Below, in pieces: positions 9,875 to 19,853 of a stretch of 64,000 nucleotides of DNA; position 1 is the first letter of the stretch; each line of letters opens with the position of its first letter. The notes under the pieces were generated by a model. That model had not been told where the DNA came from. It saw nothing but the letters and a program-made list of their open reading frames with translations, and did not search any database. The DNA is from Zymomonas mobilis (GTDB lineage: Bacteria; Pseudomonadota; Alphaproteobacteria; Sphingomonadales; Sphingomonadaceae). The stretch spans positions 444,001 through 508,000 of the forward strand of contig NZ_VFOF01000001.1 of NCBI RefSeq assembly GCF_006715975.1. Reading direction: 5' to 3'. A program made the translations under genes and the position numbers.

Positions 9875-11253
9875 GTGGTTTTGTCCGGTCTGAGGCCGAT
9901 GGCGTTTCAAGTGGCGCACGGGTATTGGTAGTTCTTCCTGAATTGGAAGATAATAATAAGCGTTCAACTGAAGCTCGATTAGAAGAGGCCACCGGCCTTG
10001 CCTGTGCCATCGGGTTGGACGTCGTTTCGAAGCTGGCTTTCCATTTGCGTTCCCCGAAAGCGGCGACGTTGTTTGGTTCTGGTCAGGTCGAGCAAATTGT
10101 GACGGCAGCCAGAGATGAAGAAGTCGATTTGGTCATTGTCGATGGCCCTTTGACCCCGATCCAACAGCGCAATCTTGAAACAGCCTTGGATGTAAAGGTT
10201 ATTGACCGAACCGGCCTTATTCTCGAAATCTTTGGTGCGAGAGCGGCCACCGCAGAAGGTCGGTTACAGGTTGAGTTAGCTCATCTCGACTATCAGGCGG
10301 GGCGACTGGTTCGAAGCTGGACCCATTTGGAACGTCAAAGAGGTGGTTTCGGATTTTTGGGTGGCCCAGGTGAAACCCAGATCGAAGCCGATCGTCGGAT
10401 GATTCGTGATCGTATGGCAAAGTTGCGTCGTGATTTAGCGCAGGTCACTCGGACGCGGGGTTTGCATCGAGCAAGACGGAAGCGTGCTCCTTGGCCGGTA
10501 GTGGCTTTAGTGGGCTATACCAATGCTGGAAAATCGACCTTGTTTAACCGGATGACCGGTGCCGATGTCATGGCCAAGGATTTGCTTTTTGCGACCCTTG
10601 ATCCGACAATGCGGCAGATTGCTTTACCTGGCATTGATAAGGCTATTTTATCCGATACCGTGGGTTTTGTTTCGGATTTGCCGACCCAGTTGGTTGCGGC
10701 TTTCCGTGCAACCTTGGAAGAGGTGACGGCGGCTGATCTGATTTTGCATGTACGCGATATTGCCCAAGAAGACAGCGATTCTGAACGGAATGATGTCGAA
10801 CGCGTTCTGGCGGAGATCGGCATTGCTCCGGTCGAAGACGGCGGCGAGTTTGCTATTCCGGTTATTGAAGCCTGGAATAAAAGCGATTTGTTGTCAGAAG
10901 AAGCCCATGCCAGCCTTGCCGCAGAAGCTGCCCGTCGTGAAGATGTCGCCTTGATATCAGCATGGACCGGCGAAGGCATTGAAGCTTTACGTCAGCTTGT
11001 TTCAGAGCGTTTGTCCGAAGCCCATCGGTTGCGTCATATCGACCTGCCATTGACAGAAGGTCAGGCTATGGCTTGGTTGCATGCCAATGGCGAAGTCGTG
11101 AATCAGAATATGAACGATCAGACCGAAAAAATGGAATATGACGTTCGGATGTCCGATGAGAATTGGGGCCGTTTTGTGGAGCGTTTCGGTTTTCTGTATC
11201 AAGGTATCCTTGAATCAGAAGACGATCCGGAGCACTTGCATCTTTCTTCATAG
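9871..11253 (+). CDS. hflX: Ribosome-splitting GTPase HflX
   Basis: A 460-residue Obg-HflX family GTPase. The N-terminal HflX domain contains the glycine-rich segment [15 protein letters not shown] (about residues 165-180). The G domain follows with GYTNAGKST (G1, about 214-222), a threonine G2 in FATLDPT, DTVGF (G3) and NKSD (G4). HflX binds the ribosomal 50S E/P region and rescues or splits stalled ribosomes after heat stress. The initiation codon is a TTG that overlaps the hfq stop in TTGA, so its translation is probably coupled to hfq. The hfq-hflX order is widely conserved in proteobacteria. Confidence 0.94.
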   Translation: MSGFVRSEADGVSSGARVLVVLPELEDNNKRSTEARLEEATGLACAIGLDVVSKLAFHLRSPKAATLFGSGQVEQIVTAARDEEVDLVIVDGPLTPIQQRNLETALDVKVIDRTGLILEIFGARAATAEGRLQVELAHLDYQAGRLVRSWTHLERQRGGFGFLGGPGETQIEADRRMIRDRMAKLRRDLAQVTRTRGLHRARRKRAPWPVVALVGYTNAGKSTLFNRMTGADVMAKDLLFATLDPTMRQIALPGIDKAILSDTVGFVSDLPTQLVAAFRATLEEVTAADLILHVRDIAQEDSDSERNDVERVLAEIGIAPVEDGGEFAIPVIEAWNKSDLLSEEAHASLAAEAARREDVALISAWTGEGIEALRQLVSERLSEAHRLRHIDLPLTEGQAMAWLHANGEVVNQNMNDQTEKMEYDVRMSDENWGRFVERFGFLYQGILESEDDPEHLHLSS

Positions 11254-11273
11254 GAAGACTAAGACCCTTTCTT

Positions 11274-11843
11274 ATGGCTATATGTAATCCTTGTTCTGAT
11301 CTAAGTGGGCTATTGCTTTTAGCTTTGCCCACAATGAGGGATGCAGAGTTCCAAAACGCGGTTATTGCGTTATGTGCCTTTAATGAAAAAGGGGCATTGG
11401 GGCTAAATATTAGTCGCATTGTTCCTGATGTGACGTTGCATTCGTTGATGCGCCAATTGAATATTGAACCTGGTCTTGCACCGGATCGACCTATCCATGA
11501 TGGTGGCCCTTGTGAAACCCAGCGTGGCATGGTTTTACATAGCCGTGACTGGAAAAGTCCGGATAGTATGATGGTCGGGCAAGACTGGGCATTAACGAGC
11601 ACCTTGGATGTGCTTCATGCGCTTAGCCGAGGTGACGGCCCCAAACATTGGTTAGTGGCTTTGGGATATGCTGGATGGGGTGCCGGGCAGCTGGATCAGG
11701 AAATGAAGCAGGCGGATTGGTTTGTTTCCAAAGCGGATGACCAGTTACTTTTTGCCTGTCCTGCGGAAGATCGCTGGCAGCAGAGCTATCAAAAGTCTGG
11801 TGTCGATCTTTATCGTCTAGCTGTGAAAGTTGGGCAGGCTTAA
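11274..11843 (+). CDS. YqgE/AlgH family protein (UPF0301, DUF179)
   Basis: A 189-residue cytoplasmic protein of the YqgE/AlgH family. Typical marks are the opening [21 protein letters not shown], the [10 protein letters not shown] segment and the [14 protein letters not shown] motif, which corresponds to the family's GGPV...FVLH element. The molecular function is unsettled; the AlgH name comes from a Pseudomonas alginate regulator. It starts 20 bases after the hflX stop on the same strand, so it is probably co-transcribed with hfq-hflX. Confidence 0.88.
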   Translation: MAICNPCSDLSGLLLLALPTMRDAEFQNAVIALCAFNEKGALGLNISRIVPDVTLHSLMRQLNIEPGLAPDRPIHDGGPCETQRGMVLHSRDWKSPDSMMVGQDWALTSTLDVLHALSRGDGPKHWLVALGYAGWGAGQLDQEMKQADWFVSKADDQLLFACPAEDRWQQSYQKSGVDLYRLAVKVGQA

Positions 11844-11983
11844 CGACAGATAATGTCTTTTACTTTTTGATATATTTCTTTTGTAGATGAAAATATTTTC
11901 CAACTATATTATCCCAACACAGTCGAAAAAATGGCTCCAAGGATTGGATAAATATCTAATTTTATCTGGGCAAAGGAGATAAT

Positions 11984-12610
11984 ATGGCAGACGTCCGCGA
12001 CCCTGTGCTTTTAACGGCCTCTTTAACAGATTTGCATCCGACCCAAATTTCTGTCGGAATGCGAGAAGTCGATGTTAAGCGGGATAACTGGCGCCAAAAG
12101 GAAGATGATAAAAAATCTCTCTACCTTGGTAATCATTTAATTCCGGTTGTTTTAGGAAAAGATAGCCAGCCTTTCGTGGTCGATCACCATCATTTATGCC
12201 GCGCCCTGTTGGAAGAAGGGGTCAATAAAGTAGCGCTTTCGGTGATGGCGGATCTCTCTGCCTTGGAAAAAGATCATTTTTGGTTCGTGATGGATAGTCG
12301 TCGATGGATGCATCCCTTTGATGAACAGGGTGTCCGGCGATCTTATCAGGATATTCCTGACAATCTTAGTGATTTGAAAGACGATCCCTACCGTTCATTA
12401 GCGGGCGCTTTGCGGCGTGCAGGGGGATACGCAAAAGATGTAACGCCTTTTAGTGAATTTTTATGGGCAGATTATTTACGGCGGCAACTCAACGGCGCAG
12501 CGATTGCGCATAATTTTGACAGTTTTTTAGAAAAAGCGTCGATTCTTGCCCATGACAAAAAGGCATCTTATTTGCCCGGATGGTGCGCACCACAAGTTAA
12601 ACATGTGTGA
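11984..12610 (+). CDS. ParB-like/sulfiredoxin-fold protein
   Basis: A 208-residue protein resembling the putative ParB-like nuclease family (ParBc_2). The segment LHPTQISVGMREVDVK, the HLIPVVLGKDSQPFVVDHHHLCRAL core with its histidine cluster, and the C-terminal FLWADYLRR are characteristic. These proteins lack the helix-turn-helix of true ParB and are not chromosome segregation proteins; their role is unknown. A textbook ribosome site, AAAGGAGATAAT, precedes the ATG at 11984. It lies alone between YqgE and the large helicase, with a weak terminator after it. Confidence 0.75.
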   Translation: MADVRDPVLLTASLTDLHPTQISVGMREVDVKRDNWRQKEDDKKSLYLGNHLIPVVLGKDSQPFVVDHHHLCRALLEEGVNKVALSVMADLSALEKDHFWFVMDSRRWMHPFDEQGVRRSYQDIPDNLSDLKDDPYRSLAGALRRAGGYAKDVTPFSEFLWADYLRRQLNGAAIAHNFDSFLEKASILAHDKKASYLPGWCAPQVKHV

Positions 12611-12676
12611 AGCATGATATCCCTTTGCCTTGTTTTCTAAATATCCCTATGTATTTTCAGTGAATTATCTTTTTTT

Positions 12677-12696
12677 GCCCTTTTTCGGGCTTTTTT
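12677..12696 (+). terminator. Weak terminator after the ParB-like gene
   Basis: GCCC and GGGC (12677-12680 and 12687-12690) form a short stem followed by six T residues. Confidence 0.45.
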
Positions 12697-12768
12697 ACTA
12701 AAAAGCGATTGAATAACGCTTGCTATCCAGTTCTATAGGGTATTTGGGCAAAGCTTGCCTTATATTGG

Positions 12769-15700
12769 ATGTTGTTTTCTGGTGAGGATAACCAAGCGCC
12801 TGTCCATGCGCGAGGTTCGGGATTATTGTGCATGCGTATCAAAATTGGCGCTTCTGTCGCCAGTAAAATTGGCTTTGCTTCTCATCAGAATGCGGTTCCT
12901 TTAATTCATGATCTGGAAATAACCAATTCGACTTCTGAAGATTTTCAGGATTTGACTTTGATTTTGAAGGCCGATCTTCCTTTCATGGAAGAAGTCCGTT
13001 GGAAAATTCCTTTTTTGAAAAAAGAAGAAACCCATCAAGTTGCCTTGCAGCCAGTGGTTCTTGATGCTGGTTTTTTACATGATCTTAATGAAAACTTGAC
13101 GACACATCTGACTTTTTCTCTGGCGAAAGGAGAAAATACGCTCGCCGAAATGGTGTTGCCGGTCGAGCTTTTGTCTTATGACCAATGGGGCGGTTATCAG
13201 ACAATGTCAGAGTTGTTACCTGCCTTTGTCATGCCCAATGATCCGGTTATCGATCATGTGTTGAAATCGGCATCAGAGGTTTTAGAAAAGGCTGGAAGGG
13301 TCGCCTCTATCGAGGGTTATCAATCCCAATCCCGTGAGCGGGTTTGGGAAATTACCTCTGCCATTTGGTCGGCTTTATGTGGGTTGCATCTTTCCGAAGC
13401 GGCGATGCCCGATCAATATACCGAAAATGGCCAGAAGATACGGACACCGGAACGGATATTATCAGGGCAAATAGCGAATAGTCTTGATTGTGCCTTGTTA
13501 TTGGCTGCGGTTTTGGAAAAGGCTGGCTTAAATCCGCTGATCGTTCTTTTAAAAGAAGCGGTGCTCGTCGGTGTCTGGTTACAACCGATTGAATTTGCAT
13601 CCCTGATTACCGATGAAGCGGCTGCCTTAAGACGTCGGGTCGATCTTAAGGATATGCTGTTATTGGATTCTCGGCTTTTATTGCAGAGAATACCTTCAGC
13701 CTTATCGGTTGCAGAAAGAGAAGCCTTAAGAAAGGTTTCTGAAGAGCGGGTTTCCGATTTCGTTATGGCCGTCGATATTCATCGGGCGCGCTTGCAGAAA
13801 ATTCGGCCTTTAAATAGCACAGTGGGTGTCTTGCCTGAATTTTCGTTGGCGGAATGGGAGCCTGCGGAAGCATTTGAAACGGCACCTGTTTTACCCGCTT
13901 TTGATGTCGAAAGGCCGGAAGCCGAGAATGTTGCAAAAGACCGACTAACAAGCTGGCAACGGAAGCTTTTGGAATTAACACCACGTAATCGGTTGTTGAA
14001 TTTACCAGCCAAGGGCAAGCAGGTGCCTTTGATCTGTTCCGATCCGATGCGGTTGGAAATTGGGCTGAGTGATGGCGAAAAGCTGAAAGTCATTGCGATG
14101 TCCGATTTTTCAGCCAATGGCCGGAATAAAGAGCTTTATGCCTCGCAAAATCAAGGCGATTTGCTTCAGGATATGGCTGAGGCCGCGATGGCGCGCGGCG
14201 AAATTATGTCGTCACTTCCCGCGAATGCTTTGGAAGCGGCGCTTATTGATCTCTATCGCAAGGCTAGAAGCGATATTGATGAAGGCGGGGCCAATACTCT
14301 GTTTCTGGCTATCGGGTTTTTGAAATGGAAGCGGCATCCGGAAGAAACCCGAGAATATCATGCACCTTTGGTTTTGTTGCCGGTCACTCTGGAACGAAAA
14401 AATGCTTTATCGGGGCTTGTTCTTGTCAGGCATGAAGATGAAATCCGCTTTAATCTGACGCTTTTGGAAATGCTGCATCATGATTTTAGTCTGACGATTC
14501 CAGAGTTAAATAATACTTTGCCGGAGTGGGACGGGCAGGTCGATATTGCAGCAATCTGGAATATCATCCGTCATGCTATTCGCGACATTAAAGGCTTTGA
14601 GCTGATTCCTGATGTCACTTTAAGTACTTTTTCTTTTGTGAAATATCTGATGTGGAAGGATCTGACCGATCGTTCCGAACAGTTAAAACAAAGCCCTATT
14701 GTCCATTATCTGTTAGATCGGACAAAAGAAAATCTGCCTAAGAATAAGCATTTCCCAACGGCAGAAACGCTAGATAAAACGGTTAATCCCGGAGAATTAT
14801 TTACGCCCTTACCGGCGGATAGTTCACAATTGGCGGCGATTGTAGCATCGGCCAAGGGGTGCGATTTCGTTCTGGATGGCCCACCGGGAACGGGTAAGTC
14901 GCAGACGATTGCTAATATCATTGCCCATAACCTTGCTTTGGGGCGGCGGGTGTTATTTGTAGCCGAGAAAAAGGCGGCTTTGGATGTGGTTCAGCGCCGT
15001 TTGAATGCCAATGGATTAGGTGATTTTTGCCTAGAGCTTCATTCCAGTAAGGCGACCCGAACTGAAGTTATCAAGCAGCTTAATCGAGCATGGGCTGCTA
15101 GTCGCGATATTCCTGAAGAAGATTGGAAGACAGAAGCTGAAAAGCTTCGGCAGTTACGCGATAATTTGAATGAAGTTGTCCAGTTGCTGCATCAACGCCA
15201 GCCGAATGGCCTCACACTTTATCAGGCGATTGGTGTCGTGGTTCGAGATGGCGGTCGTGCCGTTCCTCGGTTAAATTTTTATCATCCGCTTCAACATACC
15301 GAGCAAGATTTAGCACGTTTTCGTGATTTGGCGGAGCGTTTGGGGCTGGCTTGGCAAGAAGTCGACGATATTCCGCAGGATTTCGATGCTGTTACCGTCA
15401 GTGAATGGTCGAATGGTTGGCAGGAATCTATTGTTGCTGCGGCTAAAAAATTAAAAGTCGCTGTTTTAGAAGTAAATGCGGCCAAAGAAGCGATTATTGA
15501 AGCGTCTGATTTGCCGATCATTGCCGAAACCCGCGATGATTTGGAGCAGTTAAGCCATTTTGTGCATCTGTTAGGAAAAGCACATGGGAGGAATTGCTAT
15601 TTGGCGTTTTCTTCCCAAAAAAGTAAAATCATTGAAGCTGCCTATCAGCTTATTACAATCTTAAAAAGCTACCGCAAAGAAGCTTCCGGTCTGTCAGTAC

Positions 15701-18033
15701 GTTATGATCGCGATATTTTAAGACGATTACGCAGTCATCCGCGCCAGTTATGGCAGGAATGGGAAAAAGCTGACCAACGTTTTTGGTTTTTTTCTGTTTT
15801 CGAAAAGAAGAAAATCATCAAGCATTTGGCTAAAGCGGGGCGAACCAAAGGGCGCATTGATGCCGCGCATGATCTGCCCCGTCTAGTGATGATGGGGCGG
15901 CTTTATGAAAAGCTTTACCGGTTAAGAAAAGCGACCCCTGCCTTGAAGTATTTTTCAGGTTGGAAGGGTATCAGTAGCAATCTTGCGATGATTGCAGATG
16001 AATGCGCTTTTTCTGATGAATTGGAAGCCGCAGTGACCACACAGGCTGCCAATCCGACGCATTTAGTCGAGTTACGGCAGGCCGTGAAAAATTTGGTGAT
16101 GGAAGCCAATGCCTTATTAGATCCGGCATCACCTTTGATGATTGCAGCGCGCCGATTGAAGAAAGCGTTGCAGGTGGTTGATCGGGCTAAAAACAGCTTT
16201 GTTTCTTTGGCGGATTCCGCAGTTCCAAATGAACCGCAGGCATGGTTAGAATTGGCTGAAACGATTATCAGCTATGAAAACCGGTTGCAGGCTTGGGCAA
16301 ATTGGCAACGAATTCGTTATGAGGCGGTTTCTGCAGGATTGAAGCCATTAGTCGATGCCATCGAAAGTCATGCTATTCCGAGCGAACAGGTAGCGACAAC
16401 TTTTGAAGCGGCCTATGCGCGTTGGTTTGCCAGCAATCTGATTGATGCTGAACCACGCTTGCGGCGTTTTTCTTCAGCTATGCAAATGGCGGATATCGCG
16501 GCATTTAGAAAAGTGGATGACCATGTTTCTGAATTGTCAGTGCAATATATTCGCGCGCAGTTAGCCAAGAAGATTGCTGTCGATGAGAATGATGGATTGC
16601 CTGCCGGTTATGCAACCTTGAAGCGTCAGCTTCAGGTCAAGCATCCTATGCCGATCCGGCAGTTGATTAGCGAAATGGGAGATGATTTTGGGCGGTTAGC
16701 CCCTTGTATGCTGATGAGTCCGTTATCGGTTGCCCAGTTTTTACCGCCCGATCATGCGCTATTCGATCTGGTCATTTTTGATGAGGCGTCGCAAATTGCG
16801 CCTTGGGATGCAATCGGTGCCATGGCGCGAGGTAAGCAAGTTATTGTGGCCGGTGATCCGCGTCAGATGCCGCCGACAAGCTTCTTTAATCGTTCTGTTC
16901 AAAATGATGATCTGGTGGCAGATACTGAACGCGACATGGAAAGTATTTTGGATGAATGCTTGAGTGCAGGTATTCCGATGCATTCTTTAAGCTTCCATTA
17001 TCGTAGTCGCCATGAAAGCCTGATCGCCTTTTCAAACTATAGTTATTATGATGGCAGTTTGATTACCTTCCCAGCACCTGTTCGGAAAGAAAGTGCTGTG
17101 CATTGGCGGCGCGTGAACGGTGTTTACAGCCGTGGTCGCAATCGCGTGAACTCGATCGAAGCGCAAGCCATGGTGGACGAAGCGGTTAGCCGTTTGATTG
17201 ATCCTGAATTTAACCGACAAGGTTGGTCACTGGGTATTATTACCTTGAACAGCGATCAGCAAAGATTGGTTGAAGATTTGCTGGATAAAGCGCGTCGTGA
17301 TCATCCTGAAATAGAATCTCATTTTAGCGATTTATTACCTGAGCCGGTAACGGTTCGAAATCTGGAAACGGTTCAAGGGATTGAGCGCGATTTAGTCATT
17401 TTTGGTATTGGATTTGGCCCGACTGAACCAGGATCTCCAACGATGTTGATGTCTTTTGGTCCGTTGTCGGCAGAAGGCGGGTGGCGGCGGCTGAACGTGG
17501 CCTTGACCCGTGCCAGACAGGAAATGATTTTATTCACATCCTTTGGCCCTGAAATGATCGATCTTAACCGGACAACCTCGCGTGCCGTGATTGATCTGAA
17601 ACACTTCATTGAATTTGCAGATCGAGGTCCTCAGGCTTTTGCTGAAGCGGTGCATGGGTCATTGGGGGGATATGATTCGCCTTTTGAAGAGGCTGTTGCC
17701 GCAGAGTTGATGCAACGGGGATGGCAGGTGGCTTCCCAGATTGGGGTCTCTCGTTTCAGAATTGATCTAGGCGTGGTGCATCCTGATCGTCCAGGAGATT
17801 ATTTGGCCGGTGTCGAATGTGACGGTGCGACTTATCACAGTGCTGCGACTGCCCGTGATCGAGACAAAGTCAGAGAAGCGATATTGTCAGAATTAGGGTG
17901 GAAGCTGGTACGCGTTTGGTCAACCGATTGGTGGGTTGATAAAGAGGGCGCTGCCGAACATTTGCATAATGCTTTGGTTGCCTTGCTTGAAGCTGACCGT
18001 CTTAAAACTAAGACTGTGTTGCCGGTGGCCTAA
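12769..18033 (+). CDS. DUF4011 / superfamily 1 helicase / restriction-endonuclease-like fusion protein
   Basis: A 1754-residue multidomain protein. After an N-terminal domain (about 1-370) comes the DUF4011-type region starting near RLTSWQRKLLELTPRNRLLNLP. The SF1 helicase core follows, with Walker A DGPPGTGKS (about residues 702-710), a long coiled insertion (about 800-1280), Walker B DLVIFDEASQ (about 1335), GDPRQMPPTSFF and motif VI NVALTRAR (about 1575). The C-terminus (about 1635-1754) is a Vsr/MTES_1575-like nuclease domain with SPFEEAVAAEL, FRIDLGVV and GVECDG as the likely Glu, Asp and Glu-containing metal site. This architecture is common in defence islands, so an antiphage role is plausible but unproven. 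The true start may be the ATG at 12832. Confidence 0.8.
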   Translation: MLFSGEDNQAPVHARGSGLLCMRIKIGASVASKIGFASHQNAVPLIHDLEITNSTSEDFQDLTLILKADLPFMEEVRWKIPFLKKEETHQVALQPVVLDAGFLHDLNENLTTHLTFSLAKGENTLAEMVLPVELLSYDQWGGYQTMSELLPAFVMPNDPVIDHVLKSASEVLEKAGRVASIEGYQSQSRERVWEITSAIWSALCGLHLSEAAMPDQYTENGQKIRTPERILSGQIANSLDCALLLAAVLEKAGLNPLIVLLKEAVLVGVWLQPIEFASLITDEAAALRRRVDLKDMLLLDSRLLLQRIPSALSVAEREALRKVSEERVSDFVMAVDIHRARLQKIRPLNSTVGVLPEFSLAEWEPAEAFETAPVLPAFDVERPEAENVAKDRLTSWQRKLLELTPRNRLLNLPAKGKQVPLICSDPMRLEIGLSDGEKLKVIAMSDFSANGRNKELYASQNQGDLLQDMAEAAMARGEIMSSLPANALEAALIDLYRKARSDIDEGGANTLFLAIGFLKWKRHPEETREYHAPLVLLPVTLERKNALSGLVLVRHEDEIRFNLTLLEMLHHDFSLTIPELNNTLPEWDGQVDIAAIWNIIRHAIRDIKGFELIPDVTLSTFSFVKYLMWKDLTDRSEQLKQSPIVHYLLDRTKENLPKNKHFPTAETLDKTVNPGELFTPLPADSSQLAAIVASAKGCDFVLDGPPGTGKSQTIANIIAHNLALGRRVLFVAEKKAALDVVQRRLNANGLGDFCLELHSSKATRTEVIKQLNRAWAASRDIPEEDWKTEAEKLRQLRDNLNEVVQLLHQRQPNGLTLYQAIGVVVRDGGRAVPRLNFYHPLQHTEQDLARFRDLAERLGLAWQEVDDIPQDFDAVTVSEWSNGWQESIVAAAKKLKVAVLEVNAAKEAIIEASDLPIIAETRDDLEQLSHFVHLLGKAHGRNCYLAFSSQKSKIIEAAYQLITILKSYRKEASGLSVRYDRDILRRLRSHPRQLWQEWEKADQRFWFFSVFEKKKIIKHLAKAGRTKGRIDAAHDLPRLVMMGRLYEKLYRLRKATPALKYFSGWKGISSNLAMIADECAFSDELEAAVTTQAANPTHLVELRQAVKNLVMEANALLDPASPLMIAARRLKKALQVVDRAKNSFVSLADSAVPNEPQAWLELAETIISYENRLQAWANWQRIRYEAVSAGLKPLVDAIESHAIPSEQVATTFEAAYARWFASNLIDAEPRLRRFSSAMQMADIAAFRKVDDHVSELSVQYIRAQLAKKIAVDENDGLPAGYATLKRQLQVKHPMPIRQLISEMGDDFGRLAPCMLMSPLSVAQFLPPDHALFDLVIFDEASQIAPWDAIGAMARGKQVIVAGDPRQMPPTSFFNRSVQNDDLVADTERDMESILDECLSAGIPMHSLSFHYRSRHESLIAFSNYSYYDGSLITFPAPVRKESAVHWRRVNGVYSRGRNRVNSIEAQAMVDEAVSRLIDPEFNRQGWSLGIITLNSDQQRLVEDLLDKARRDHPEIESHFSDLLPEPVTVRNLETVQGIERDLVIFGIGFGPTEPGSPTMLMSFGPLSAEGGWRRLNVALTRARQEMILFTSFGPEMIDLNRTTSRAVIDLKHFIEFADRGPQAFAEAVHGSLGGYDSPFEEAVAAELMQRGWQVASQIGVSRFRIDLGVVHPDRPGDYLAGVECDGATYHSAATARDRDKVREAILSELGWKLVRVWSTDWWVDKEGAAEHLHNALVALLEADRLKTKTVLPVA

Positions 18034-18220
18034 AGAGAATAGGGTATAAAAACAGGAATTGGCTTTTTTAACAAAAACATTTTCGGATTTGTTGGATAAG
18101 GTGGTTTATTTTTAACTTATGGCTGCGATATCCGTTCTCGTTTTTATAGCAGGCGTTTAGTTTATAAAAAATAAGGCGGTCTTTTTTTGTGTGGGATAGT
18201 CCAACAGTTAAAAAAGATCG

Positions 18221-19807
18221 ATGGAGTGCAAGATGAAATTGACTGAAAAGACTTTTGACCTTTTTCAGGAGGATGGCACCCTTTTGGAAAAGAATATTCG
18301 TTTTCAGGAGAATGGTCAGGTCTTGGGCGCGCAGCATTTTGATCGCCAATATTGGTCTATCTTGGGCTCCCAAATTGTTTTAACCAACGAGCATAAAACG
18401 CCTTCGATTATTTTTGCCTGCTGTCTTGAGCATAGCGATCTTTTTGCCTTTTTTGGCCAAGCGGCGCAGGGTAGGAACGACAAAGCCCGTTTCATTCTCT
18501 TTGAACAGAATGCCGGTGGTGAAAAAAACTTGGCTCCGGCACAGGATATTACCCCTGCTTTGTTTATGTTGGAGCGGAAGCTTGATCATATGCGGGATAC
18601 CATGAATTTGGTTTCCCAACGCACAAGTCGTTCTGCATCAAAAATAAAAGTGTTGTTTCTGATCCATAATATGTCTTTGTGGGATAGTCTGCGGGATGTT
18701 TATGCAGTTATGCGCGAACGCGATAATTTTGAAGTTGTCGTCGCAACATCGCCCCGTTTTTTTCCGGCGACACAGGATTATCAGGCAGAAGATGAAGTTC
18801 ATCAAGGGCTCGAGCAGCAGGGCGTTCCTCATATTCGTTTCAAGGATGATTTTGAGGCCGCGCTTCAGGTAATAAAGGCCATCGTCCCGGATATTATTTT
18901 TCGGCAAATGCCTTGGGAAGTGAATACGCCGGAGCCGTTCCAGACGCAGCATCTTAATTTTGCTAAGCTGTGTTATGTCCCTTATTATGGCCTGAATATT
19001 TTAGAAAAATTGACAACCGAGGAAGACGAACAGGACTTTTCAGCTGATCAGTATTTCCATCGTATGTGCTGGCGGATGTATTGCGAAAACGAGCCCCTTT
19101 ATCAGCGGATGAAAGAAAAATCCTTGAGAGGTGGGGATAACATTGTTGTCAGCGGTCATCCGAAGCTGGATCATTTATGGGAAGCCCGTAAGCATCCTGA
19201 ATGGCCGATCAAATCTGATGGAGAGAAAAAATTCCGTCTGATATGGGCGCCGCACCATACCGTTGGAAATGGCTGGTTAGACTTTGGAATCTTTCCTCAG
19301 ACATTTGGTGCCATGCTGCAATGGGCAGAAGAAGCGCCCGATATCGAATTTGTTTTGCGGCCTCATCCTTTGCTCTTCAATTCTTTGTTATTTTATAAAA
19401 TATTTAACGAACAGCAACTGGAGCAATTCAAGAATTTGTGGAACCGTTTGCCTAATACCGCTTTAAGTGAAGGTGGAGATTATGGTTCATTATTGGCGGC
19501 ATCCGATGCAATGATAACAGAAGGTGTCAGCTTCTTGGCCGAATATCAGGTATTCGATGACAAGCCGTTGATCTTTTTGGATAGCCAGCGTCACCGTGGA
19601 TTTAATGCCGTGGGTGAAAAAATTATGCGTGGCACCTATAACGCCACCACTATTCCGGCCGCGCGGGAAATTGTCGATCATTACCGTCAACAAGGTGATG
19701 ATCCGTTAGCCGCAATCCGAAAAGAGAATTTCGAAATGATGATGCCTTGGCCGGGAAAAGCGGCTGAACGCATTGTCGATGATATTCAGGCGCATATTGC
19801 CTTATAA
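18221..19807 (+). CDS. CDP-polyol (glycerol/ribitol) phosphotransferase-like protein
   Basis: A 528-residue protein with an N-terminal region of unknown fold (about 1-135), then a GT-B-like body beginning IKVLFLIHNMSLWDSLRDVY. The second half carries APHHTVGNGW, EFVLRPHPLLF (the HP-containing donor-binding element) and a late SDAMITEGVSFLAEY motif, all as in the CDP-glycerol glycerophosphotransferase family (TagF/TagB-like). Such enzymes transfer glycerol-phosphate or ribitol-phosphate from the CDP-activated form to a surface glycan. The gene immediately downstream is predicted to make CDP-ribitol, which supports ribitol-phosphate as the donor. The acceptor is unknown. An in-frame ATG at 18233, four codons after the first, is an alternative start. 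Confidence 0.72.
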   Translation: MECKMKLTEKTFDLFQEDGTLLEKNIRFQENGQVLGAQHFDRQYWSILGSQIVLTNEHKTPSIIFACCLEHSDLFAFFGQAAQGRNDKARFILFEQNAGGEKNLAPAQDITPALFMLERKLDHMRDTMNLVSQRTSRSASKIKVLFLIHNMSLWDSLRDVYAVMRERDNFEVVVATSPRFFPATQDYQAEDEVHQGLEQQGVPHIRFKDDFEAALQVIKAIVPDIIFRQMPWEVNTPEPFQTQHLNFAKLCYVPYYGLNILEKLTTEEDEQDFSADQYFHRMCWRMYCENEPLYQRMKEKSLRGGDNIVVSGHPKLDHLWEARKHPEWPIKSDGEKKFRLIWAPHHTVGNGWLDFGIFPQTFGAMLQWAEEAPDIEFVLRPHPLLFNSLLFYKIFNEQQLEQFKNLWNRLPNTALSEGGDYGSLLAASDAMITEGVSFLAEYQVFDDKPLIFLDSQRHRGFNAVGEKIMRGTYNATTIPAAREIVDHYRQQGDDPLAAIRKENFEMMMPWPGKAAERIVDDIQAHIAL

Positions 19808-19853
19808 AAGCAACAGAAGCCTAGTCCTTTAATTTATTTGGCCGGAGAAGAAT

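Noticed and set aside
10515-10979. Minus-strand open frame opposite hflX
   Set aside because: It is a serine/alanine-rich complement of the GTPase codons, with no ribosome site.
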